The notes under the pieces are model-generated. The model was not told the DNA's origin. It ran no database searches and saw nothing but the letters and a program-made list of their open reading frames with translations. Shown piece by piece: positions 42,782 to 51,100 of a DNA stretch of 56,177 bases. Position 1 is the first letter of the stretch, and each line of letters opens with the position of its first letter. A program made the position numbers and the translations under genes. The DNA comes from Oscillospiraceae bacterium (GTDB lineage: Bacteria; Bacillota; Clostridia; Oscillospirales; CAG-272): NCBI GenBank assembly GCA_015064725.1, contig SVRQ01000013.1, positions 1-56,177 on the forward strand. Direction: 5' to 3'.

Positions 42782-42856
42782 GATAAAAGCGCATTGAGCT
42801 AAAAGCCGCGGAAGAAAACAAAGCGGAAACGAATATATCGCGGTTAAACAATGCAG

Positions 42857-42885
42857 TTGAAAAAACGTGAAAATTATGGTATAAT
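42857..42885 (+). promoter_or_regulatory. Promoter of the TSUP exporter gene
   Basis: TTGAAA (42857-42862), 17-nt spacer, TATAAT (42880-42885). Confidence 0.8.
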
Positions 42886-42938
42886 CAATTTATATCTAAA
42901 TTAAGGATCATAAGAGAAAACGATATGATGGTGGTATT

Positions 42939-43715
42939 ATGGGAGATATTTTAATCAAAATACTCGTATGCTTTATCGCGGGTGCGGGAGCAGGCATCGG
43001 AACGGGCTTTGCGGGTATGAGCGCCGCTGCGGTCATAGGTCCGATGCTCATAACATTTTTGGGTGTACCTGCCTACGATGCGGTCGGCATTGGACTGATA
43101 AGCGACGTTCTGGCAAGCCTTGTCAGCGCATATACCTATAAGAAAAGCGGCAACTTGGATGTGAAAAACAGCTTGCCTTTATTGATCAGTGTGCTTATCG
43201 TAACGATGATAGGAAGCTTCGCGGCAAGCTTTCTGCCCGAACAGGCTATGAGCAGTACGATGCAGATAGCACTTATTATAATCGGCTTGCGCTTCCTCTT
43301 AAAGCCCGTCAACAAAACGAGAGAGCAGTTGGAAAAAAGCTCTCCGAAAAGCAGATTGATAAAAGCTATCGTCGGCGGCGTGTTCGTGGGCTTTATATGC
43401 GGCTTTGCGGGCGCGGGGGGCGGAATGATGCTTTTGCTCGTTTTGACGTCTTTCCTCGGCTATCCGATGCATTTGGCGGTTGGCACAAGCGTGTTCATTA
43501 TGGCATTTACTGCGCTTACAGGCGGTGTAAGTCATTTTATGATAGGCGGAGCGCCGGATATTCTTTGCCTTGTGCTGTGCGTGTTATTTACTCTGCTTTG
43601 GGCAAGGATTGCCGCAAAAATCGCCAACAAAGCCAACGCAAAGACATTGAACCGCGTGGTCGGCATTGTAATGATCGCCACGAGCATCGTAATTTTAGCG
43701 GTAAATTATCTGTAA
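42939..43715 (+). CDS. TauE/SafE (TSUP) family membrane exporter
   Basis: A 258-residue protein with about eight membrane helices in two repeated halves. Each half has the family's glycine-rich start: FIAGAGAGIGTGFAGMSAAA and GGVFVGFICGFAGAGGGMML. TSUP proteins export sulfite, sulfonates or related anions. GGTGG lies just before the start at 42939. The gene is divergent from a CoADR-RHD gene, with back-to-back promoters about 75 nt apart, which suggests a shared sulfur-related role and common control. No regulator gene is adjacent. Confidence 0.88.
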   Translation: MGDILIKILVCFIAGAGAGIGTGFAGMSAAAVIGPMLITFLGVPAYDAVGIGLISDVLASLVSAYTYKKSGNLDVKNSLPLLISVLIVTMIGSFAASFLPEQAMSSTMQIALIIIGLRFLLKPVNKTREQLEKSSPKSRLIKAIVGGVFVGFICGFAGAGGGMMLLLVLTSFLGYPMHLAVGTSVFIMAFTALTGGVSHFMIGGAPDILCLVLCVLFTLLWARIAAKIANKANAKTLNRVVGIVMIATSIVILAVNYL

Positions 43716-43755
43716 CGGAAACTATAAACAAATAATTTTCAGGTGAGGTGGTAAT

Positions 43756-44076
43756 TTGAATCCGTCAACGTATATACCGATAATCTTTCTATGGATCATC
43801 ATATTTATAATCTTCATCAATCGCAGAAATGCGTTAATTATAAGAAAAGCTATTAAAAAAAGAAGAAAGGGAGGCAGTTCCGAAATGAAAGAGCTTGCAA
43901 AAAGATTTATTGATAAACAGTGTGTGATATACTCGTTTGACAGCTGTCAATACAAAGGAGCTATCAAAGAAGTTACGGACGGAGCAATTCTCGTTGAGAA
44001 TGACGGAAAGCTTGAAGCTATAAACCTTGATTTTATTATTCGCATCAGAGAATATTCGAAAAACAAGAAAAAATAA
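43756..44076 (+). CDS. Small membrane-anchored protein with a C-terminal beta domain
   Basis: A 106-residue protein starting at TTG with AGGTGAGGTG upstream. One N-terminal membrane helix (YIPIIFLWIIIFIIFI) is followed by a very basic stretch (RKAIKKRRKGGS) and a C-terminal domain of about 55 residues (KRFIDKQCVIYSFDSCQYKG, AIKEVTDGAILVENDGKLEA, INLDFIIRIREY). This last part looks like an Sm/Hfq-like or DUF6897-type beta barrel. It lies 40 nt after the TSUP gene and 42 nt before the CPBP gene. Function unknown. Confidence 0.65.
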   Translation: MNPSTYIPIIFLWIIIFIIFINRRNALIIRKAIKKRRKGGSSEMKELAKRFIDKQCVIYSFDSCQYKGAIKEVTDGAILVENDGKLEAINLDFIIRIREYSKNKKK

Positions 44077-44118
44077 AGAAAATGACAGCCATAGGCTGTT
44101 CCGGCTTTGGAGAAACGA

Positions 44119-44898
44119 ATGGGTATTTTAAAGAAACTATACGATAAGAGCAAAATATGGTTTGCCGTTGCGTGGATAATTGCTTACTGCGTGCTGATGT
44201 CCGTGGGAGATACGCTTTCCTCGCGTATCGGCATAAACAAATCTGTAACGCTTGCTGTAGGAATCATTCTGTCGGCAATACTTTTGCTGTTTTTGAAGAA
44301 AAACGGACTTTTCGTGGATCACGGATTGTGCGCACCAAAGGCATCCGCAAGGGAAATGCTGTACTACGCGCCGATATTTATTATGCTGAGCGCCAATCTT
44401 TGGTATGGCGTGACGTTGAACTACGGTGTGCCGGAGAGCTTGCTTTACGTTCTTGCGATGTTTTGCGTCGGCTTTCTTGAGGAAGTGATCTTCCGCGGTC
44501 TTCTCTTTGAGGCAATGCGCAAAGACAACGTAAAGGCCGCCATTATTGTTTCGAGCGTGACGTTTGGCATCGGGCATATTATCAATCTGGTAAACGGCTC
44601 CGGTGCGGACTTGCTTCCCAATCTGCTTCAGGTGGTATATGCAACCGCGGCTGGCTTTATGTTCGTGATGATGTATTATAGGTCCAAAAGTCTGCTTGTT
44701 TGTATTGCCGCGCACGGTGTCTTCAACGCGCTCAGTGCTTTTGCCGACGAAGCCGTTGCAACGAACAAGATGCGTATATTGACAGCCGTTTTGCTGACCG
44801 TGATAACGGGATCTTACGCTCTGTATCTTGCTCTTTCGGGAAAAGGAAAGTCGGCTGAGCGCTCGGACGATGATAAAACGACCGAAGAACTTCGGTGA
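44119..44898 (+). CDS. CPBP-family intramembrane metalloprotease
   Basis: A 259-residue protein with about seven membrane helices. The CPBP (Abi, type II CAAX protease-like) motifs are complete: FLEEVIFRGLLFE (E121, E122, R126), SVTFGIGHIINL (H153) and CIAAHGVFNALSAF (H199). These residues bind the catalytic metal inside the membrane. Bacterial members process peptides or give bacteriocin self-immunity. The start at 44119 has GGAG 6 nt upstream. No bacteriocin gene is visible nearby, so the substrate is unknown. Confidence 0.9.
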   Translation: MGILKKLYDKSKIWFAVAWIIAYCVLMSVGDTLSSRIGINKSVTLAVGIILSAILLLFLKKNGLFVDHGLCAPKASAREMLYYAPIFIMLSANLWYGVTLNYGVPESLLYVLAMFCVGFLEEVIFRGLLFEAMRKDNVKAAIIVSSVTFGIGHIINLVNGSGADLLPNLLQVVYATAAGFMFVMMYYRSKSLLVCIAAHGVFNALSAFADEAVATNKMRILTAVLLTVITGSYALYLALSGKGKSAERSDDDKTTEELR

Positions 44899-44972
44899 AT
44901 AAACAAAAAAGGGATAAGGCAATTATGCTTATCGGTAAATAAGAATTTAACAAAGAATTTACGGAGGCTCTT

Positions 44973-45551
44973 GTGAAGAAAATAAAAGGCTGCTGCACTC
45001 TCTTTTTGACAATGTTGAAAATAGGCTTGTTCACCTTTGGCGGTGGATATGCTATGATAGCTTTGCTTGAAAATGAGTTAGTAGAAAAAAAGAAATGGAT
45101 TGAAAAAGATGAATTTTTGGATGTTGCGGCGATCGCGGAATCCACGCCGGGGCCTATTGCTATCAATACAGCAACTTACATAGGATACAAAAACGCCGGA
45201 ATTATCGGCTCAATTATTGCTACGCTTGGCATTTGTATTCCGTCACTTGTTATTATTTATGCTATATCGCTGTTTTTTGATGCGTTTCTTTCGTTGACAT
45301 TGGTTGCATATGCTTTCAAGGGTATTCAGATATGCGTGGTTTATCTGATCCTTACAGCAGGGCTGAAGATGCTGAAGCAGATGAAGAAAAATACATTTAA
45401 TATGATCATTATTTCGATAACACTTATCTGTATGGTCGTGTCTTCATTGTTCGCTGTGAAGTTCTCGACAATATTTTATATACTGCTCAGCGGAGTCTGC
45501 GGTGTAGCGGTATATCTTCTCGGAAAAATCAAGAAGGAGGAAAAACAATGA
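44973..45551 (+). CDS. Chromate transporter family protein, first half-length subunit
   Basis: A 192-residue membrane protein of the short-chain CHR family. Typical motifs are KIGLFTFGGGYAMIALLENE, DEFLDVAAIAESTPGPIAIN and TATYIGYKNAGIIGSIIATL. Short-chain CHR proteins work in pairs as two inverted halves. It starts at GTG with GGAGG upstream, and its stop overlaps the start of the second half by 4 nt (ATGA). In gut anaerobes the physiological substrate is uncertain; chromate resistance is only one possibility. Confidence 0.9.
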   Translation: MKKIKGCCTLFLTMLKIGLFTFGGGYAMIALLENELVEKKKWIEKDEFLDVAAIAESTPGPIAINTATYIGYKNAGIIGSIIATLGICIPSLVIIYAISLFFDAFLSLTLVAYAFKGIQICVVYLILTAGLKMLKQMKKNTFNMIIISITLICMVVSSLFAVKFSTIFYILLSGVCGVAVYLLGKIKKEEKQ

Positions 45552-46120
45552 TATATCTCAAATTGTTCTTGACCTTCCTTCAAATTGGTGCGTTTTCCTT
45601 TGGCGGCGGATACGGAATGATCTCGCTGATACGAGAAAAGGTCTTGACGTACGGTTGGCTTACCGAGGAAGAAATGCTCAATATGCTTGCTGTGGCAGAA
45701 TCGACCCCCGGACCGATAGCAGTTAATATGGCGACCTTCGTTGGATCGTCACAAGGCGGTTTTCTCGGTGCGATCCTTGCTACGCTGGGTGTGGTATTGC
45801 CGTCATTTATTATCATTCTCATAATCGCAACTCTGATACGCAATTTGCTGAAGTATGCCGGTGTAAAGGCGTTTCTGGGCGGTATCCGTCCGTGCGTTGT
45901 TGGATTGATACTCGCAACGGCTATCACGATGTTTATGAGTACAGCAATCGGCTTCAGTAGCATAGGAGATACAATTACTGTGGATTTTAAGGGTATTATC
46001 ATATTTGCCGTATTGATAGTAATCAGCATTGCAGCAAAGCTTGCATTTAAGAAAAAACCAACTCCGATACTGATGATACTCATATCGGCAGGGCTTGGTA
46101 TGCTGATGTATTCATTATAA
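45548..46120 (+). CDS. Chromate transporter family protein, second half-length subunit
   Basis: A 190-residue partner of the preceding protein with the same motifs in slightly different form: LQIGAFSFGGGYGMISLIRE, EEMLNMLAVAESTPGPIAVN and MATFVGSSQGGFLGAILATL. It is encoded by a frame overlapping the first half by 4 nt, and the ribosome binding site AGGAGG lies within the end of the first gene. The two subunits probably form one transporter. The next gene is a regulator with its own strong promoter. Confidence 0.9.
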   Translation: MIYLKLFLTFLQIGAFSFGGGYGMISLIREKVLTYGWLTEEEMLNMLAVAESTPGPIAVNMATFVGSSQGGFLGAILATLGVVLPSFIIILIIATLIRNLLKYAGVKAFLGGIRPCVVGLILATAITMFMSTAIGFSSIGDTITVDFKGIIIFAVLIVISIAAKLAFKKKPTPILMILISAGLGMLMYSL

Positions 46121-46194
46121 AACCCTTTACAAACCAATTTTAATTTATCGGCAGAAATAAACGCATAAGAATATGTCAAAATTTTCTTAATGGA

Positions 46195-46223
46195 TTGACA
46201 GTTTTGAAAGAAAAATGTATAAT
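46195..46223 (+). promoter_or_regulatory. Consensus promoter of the two-HTH regulator
   Basis: TTGACA (46195-46200), 17-nt spacer, TATAAT (46218-46223): perfect consensus. Confidence 0.88.
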
Positions 46224-46244
46224 ATATTTCGTCAAAACGTAATA

Positions 46245-46270
46245 TTATATTTCGCCTTGGCGAAATATAA
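46245..46270 (+). promoter_or_regulatory. 26-nt palindrome in the regulator's 5' untranslated region
   Basis: TTATATTTCGCC (46245-46256), TT, GGCGAAATATAA (46259-46270). A third ATATTTCG half-site lies at 46224-46231, directly behind the -10 box. It may be an operator or an RNA hairpin with a CUUG loop. Confidence 0.6.
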
Positions 46271-46302
46271 ATGCTGTGTTTTATATAAGGAGCATTACTC
46301 GC

Positions 46303-47538
46303 GTGGAATATTTGAAAATAGATGAGATAGCGAAACAATGGGGGCTGGGAGTCCGCCGTATTCAGCTGCTGTGCGCAGAAGGCAAGATCGAGGGCGCTGT
46401 AAGATTCGGGCGGGACTGGATGATCCCCAAGGATGCTAAGAAGCCGCTTGACGGCAGAACCAAGGCAGGCCGTGCCCTTGCCAATGAAAATATGCCCATG
46501 CCTCGCAAAACTCCCTTCCTCTATATGACCGATCTCTATCATACTCCCGGCACGGCGGACTCGGTTGGCGAAAGTCTTGCATATAATCACGAGGCGCAGG
46601 TGCTTTTTGAAGCAGAGGTGGCTTATTCCCGCGGAGAGATAGACAAGGTTTACGATATAGCCAGCTACCTTATGAGCAAACATTCCGGCTTTTACGCCAT
46701 CATTTCCGCAGGTATGCTGCTTGCCATGTGTGCGGTATGGAAGGGCGATATTGAAATGTGGCGCAAAGCAAAAATACATATATCCGAAGCCCCTGCGAAA
46801 AATGACGATGACCGAGATACTATGCTGCTTGCGATAAGCGCCGTGGATATTATGATATATAACGTTGAAAGCTTCCCGGAATGGTTTAAAAAGGGGCGTT
46901 TCGAGCCGCTTCACAAGGATGCCTATCCCGCCGCAAAGGTGTATTACGCCAAATATTTGTACGCTCTCGGTTATGCCGTTGCAATGGGGCTTGTCAAGGT
47001 GGAAGGCACGCAAGGACTTTACATTATGTCTGTTATCTCATTTTCGGTAGAGCCTATGATCGCGTGGGCAAAAGCGAATAGTTCTATTATGTCCGAAATT
47101 TATCTGAGGCTGACCTGTGCTGCGATATATCATAACTGCGGCAAGGATGAGGATGCGATATATCACATCGATAAAGCTATCGAGCTTGCGCTTCCCGACA
47201 GATTCTATGGCGTGCTTGCCGAGTATTGCAGAGCGCTTGACACGCTGATAGAGCGCCGCTTATCGCTCGTGGACGAGAAAGCGTGGAGCGAGGTCAAAAA
47301 GCTCTACAAGGTGTACAACGAGGGGTGGTCGCGGTTATCGGGTGCTGTTCGCGGCAAAAAGCTCATCACCACGCTCTCGGCAAAGGAACGCGAGGTGGCA
47401 AAGCTTGCGGCGTTTGGTATGACAAATCCCGAAATTGCCGAAAAACTGCATATGTCGCTCCCCGCAGTGAAGCAAGCTATACGAATCACAATGGAAAAAT
47501 CCGGAATGTCGCGAGACCAGTTTGCGGCAATACTGTAA
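46303..47538 (+). CDS. Transcriptional regulator with N-terminal excisionase-like and C-terminal LuxR-type HTH
   Basis: A 411-residue protein that starts at GTG 46303 (AGGAG 10 nt upstream). Residues 1-50 form a MerR/excisionase-type HTH (KIDEIAKQWGLGVRRIQLLC, EGKIEGAVRFGRDWMIPKDA). The middle 250 residues are helical and TPR-like. The C-terminal 60 residues are a LuxR HTH (LSAKEREVAKLAAFGMTNPE, IAEKLHMSLPAVKQAIRITM). Such two-HTH proteins are frequent in gut Clostridia, often next to surface protein genes, as here. The palindrome in its own leader suggests autoregulation, and the large surface protein downstream is a plausible target. Confidence 0.85.
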   Translation: MEYLKIDEIAKQWGLGVRRIQLLCAEGKIEGAVRFGRDWMIPKDAKKPLDGRTKAGRALANENMPMPRKTPFLYMTDLYHTPGTADSVGESLAYNHEAQVLFEAEVAYSRGEIDKVYDIASYLMSKHSGFYAIISAGMLLAMCAVWKGDIEMWRKAKIHISEAPAKNDDDRDTMLLAISAVDIMIYNVESFPEWFKKGRFEPLHKDAYPAAKVYYAKYLYALGYAVAMGLVKVEGTQGLYIMSVISFSVEPMIAWAKANSSIMSEIYLRLTCAAIYHNCGKDEDAIYHIDKAIELALPDRFYGVLAEYCRALDTLIERRLSLVDEKAWSEVKKLYKVYNEGWSRLSGAVRGKKLITTLSAKEREVAKLAAFGMTNPEIAEKLHMSLPAVKQAIRITMEKSGMSRDQFAAIL

Positions 47539-47699
47539 GCGTATATCATATCCGTTTGATCCCAAAAAAGATATAGAGGGCAGCGAAAAAATATCCGATT
47601 TTTCTTGTTTTAGGTAATAAAAATATTTCTGAAAACGTGCTATCATTTATGTAACGTAAGTGGTAGCGCGTTTTTCGCGTTTATGGAAAGGAGGATAGT

Positions 47700-48044
47700 A
47701 TGCTGAATTTTCCGGCAGAAAAGGAAAGACATACAGAAGGCGAGCTTTACAAAACAGTCGAGCTGTATGGCAGGACCTTCACATTATATTACGGATATTA
47801 TGAGGAATGCGACAGAGAAAATCCGCTATGCGAGCCTATCGTGATCTATCCGGACTTTATCAAAGAGCCTATCTACACCGATAAGGGCGAGCCCTTTGTG
47901 ACTATGATGCAGGATGCTTGCCCTTATTATAACGGAAACGCGAAATACACTCCCGATATTACCTGCGCCGAATGTAAGTACTTCAGGCACGGCAAGGAAT
48001 GGTTCGGCATATGTCGGGCAGAATCCAATCGCAAGAACGAATAG
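47700..48044 (+). CDS. Small Cys-containing protein of unknown function
   Basis: A 114-residue protein. Six Cys are present, four of them in a C-terminal cluster of zinc-ribbon-like spacing (ACPYYNGN, then ITCAECKYFRHGKEWFGICR). The N-terminal part is acidic and aromatic (YGRTFTLYYGYYEECDRENP). AAAGGAGG lies 4-5 nt before the start at 47700. It sits between the two-HTH regulator and the large surface protein, all on the same strand. It may bind zinc; its role is unknown. Confidence 0.7.
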   Translation: MLNFPAEKERHTEGELYKTVELYGRTFTLYYGYYEECDRENPLCEPIVIYPDFIKEPIYTDKGEPFVTMMQDACPYYNGNAKYTPDITCAECKYFRHGKEWFGICRAESNRKNE

Positions 48045-48109
48045 CGCGGCAAGCGCACAATATAAATTAGATGAAAATAATTCAAATAAATGATTTAAGG
48101 AGAATCACA

Positions 48110-51100
48110 ATGGAAAAAAGAATTTTAAGTATTATACTTTCCATAGCCGTTTTGATCGGCATAGTTCCGGTTATGTCGCTGACCGTGTTTGCGGCAACAA
48201 CCACAGGCACCACCGGCGATTGCACATGGTCATTTGATGACACCACCGGCACCCTGACCGTCAGCGGCAATGGTGCTATGGCAGATTATACCAACGGTTC
48301 TCAGCCTTGGTATGCTTACAAGGACAGCATCAAGACTGTTATCGTTGAAAAGGGCGTTACAGCTGTTTCTGAATACGCTTTTTATCAATTTCCTGCATTG
48401 GAGACTGTAAAAATCGCCGGCAGTGTAACAGCGATAGGAAGTAACGCATTTTACAGCTGCACAAATCTCTCGACCGTTGAGTATTATGGCAGCTCAAATC
48501 CCGTGTCTGACGATACTGCCTTTTTTGGATGCTATTGCGTTGTGAAAGTTCCTTCTTCCTATAGCGGAAATGTATTTTGTGGAAAAATGGTTAAAGCTAC
48601 CCTCGACGCGGCGAACGAGCCTGTTACTTCCACCCCCGCCGCACCCACCGTCACCGGCGTTTCCTTTAATGAGAGCAGCCCGGCTTATGACAGTGAAACC
48701 AATACATTTAAAGTAAGCGATACAAATCCGTTCATACTTACAATTACGGGCGAGCGCCTTTCGGAGCTCACCGGCAACAAGCTGCGCGCGCTGTTCTTTG
48801 GCGACGCTCAGGGCTCGGGCGGAGTCATTATTGACGTTATGGTTGAATCCGACACAAGAGCTTACGTGAGTGTGAATACGTCCAGACTTACATATATACT
48901 TAACAACGCCGTTGGCTCGGGCTCTTCCTCAACAAAGGCTACGAGCGTAATGGTTCAAAACGACGGCGTAACTGTCGGAACTGTCAACGTGAACCTTGTT
49001 CACGCCCCTGCAACTCCCACCCCCATTGGCGTTTCGCTTGAAGTTACCAAGTCGTTTAACGACTGGAGCAAGGCAGAAAGCTTTACCTTCATTCTCGAGC
49101 CGGTGACAGCGGGTGCGCCGATGCCTGCAAGCACTACGGCAATTGCAACGAAGCATGCTCCCTTTACCTCCTTTGGAAATATTATCTTTGAATCCGAGGG
49201 AACTTACGAATACACCATCACCGAGGTTGATGACGGAATAGACGGCATCACCTATGATAAGACCGAGCACGAGGTCGTCGTTACCGTAACCCGGGGTGAT
49301 GACAATAGTCTGACTGCTTCGGTTAGATACGACGACGAAGAGAGCCTGGTCATCACCAACACCTACATGAAGCCGGCCTACATTGCCGCCGTAGACGTGG
49401 CAGACGGCACCGAGATCCAGGGCGCAACCATTCAGCTCCTTGATGAGCAAGGCGACGTTGTTGACGAATGGGTATCTACAGTCGAGGCTCATGAGGTCTT
49501 TGGCTTGATCGCAGGCGAAATATACACGGTTCATAATACCGTAGCTCCAATCGGATATACTATCGCCACCGATACCCAGTTCCGTTTAGATCAATACGGC
49601 AATGTTATCAGCACAGGAAGTGTTGACCAATACGGCGTGATCTTGGTTGAGTTTGCAATGACCGAAGTAAGCATTGCGGTTGTGGATATAGCAGACAGCG
49701 CAAAGCTCGAAGGCGCAACAGTCCAGATCTTTGATTTGAACGGTGACCTTGTTGAGGAATGGGTTTCTACAACCGAGGCTTATGAGGTCATTGGCTTGGA
49801 AACAAACAAAGTACACACAGTTCGTACCGCAGTCACGCCCAATGGATACGATATCCCCACTGATGTACAGTTCGCTCTGGATGAAAACGGCAACATCACT
49901 TGCACGGGAAGCGTTAGCGCGGATGGCATGATTCTGGTTGAGCTTGCCAAGACTCTTACCAATGTTGCCTCCGTCACCGTTGGCGGCAACACTACCAACT
50001 ACGCCGATCTTGAAGAAGCATTCGAGGCGGCGGCAGGTGCCAGCGGCTCGACCCTCACCCTGCTCGACAACATTTCGCGTGACGAGGCGATCACCGTTAC
50101 AAGCAGTAATTTCACCGTCGATCTGAACGGTAAGACCTGGGAATGTACGAACGGAAGAGTAATTGACCTTCAGAGCGATGCCAAGCTAAGGATCGTTGAC
50201 GGTTCAACCAATAAAAACGGTAAGCTTTTGGCTTCAAATAATGGCACGCCCGCGATCAGTATGCGGAATAATGCTGAGCTTGAGATAGCCGGCGGCACCG
50301 TGGAAAGTATGACCGGCTGTGCAGTAGATATGTCGTTATCAGGCAACGCGACCTCTGCCAAACTTGTTATTTCGGGCGGTAAGCTGATTACAAACGGTAA
50401 TGTTACTATATTCGCTTTTGGTAGCTCGATCACTATTACAGGCGGTACTTTTGAACATAATGACAGCAACTCCGCCGCACATATTTATTTCCGTACGGGC
50501 GCTGTCGATCTTTCCGGTCACCCGGATCCTTCGGGCATAAATATTGCTGCCGTCCATATTAACGGCGACATAACCTTAGGCGAAGATACCCTTAACCTGC
50601 CCAACGGCTACGTTATGCTTGACTATTACAGTCAAGCACAGACCACACTTACGAACGGTTATTTATATGAAGTAGGCAAGGCGACTGCGCCTGTTGACCC
50701 CGAGGTCAAATGGGGCGCATCGGCAGACGCGCTGACAAACAGCGGCACCCTCGCCGAGGCGATCGCGGCAAATGCCGCCTACATTCAGCTGCAGAAGGAT
50801 ATCACGTCCGACAGTATGCTGTACTTCCAAAACTCCGTCACGATCGATCTGAATGGAAAGGCGCTGACGGCCGCCGACAGACCCCATGGCGTATTTGGCT
50901 TATACGATCTGACAATCACCGACAGCAGTGAAGCCAAGAACGGCCGCCTGTCCGCCACAGCCACCGACGAGGGCGACAGCGGCGTATGGATCCAGGGCAT
51001 CATCACCGTCAAAGGCGGTACGCTGTCCGGCACAGGCGACGACTACGGCGTACAGGCCGGCGGCAGCATTATCGTCACGGGCGGCAGTTTGACCGGCGAG

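Noticed and set aside
44119-44898. Bacteriocin immunity cassette around the CPBP protease
   Set aside because: No small double-glycine or Cys-rich precursor gene or ABC exporter is seen nearby.
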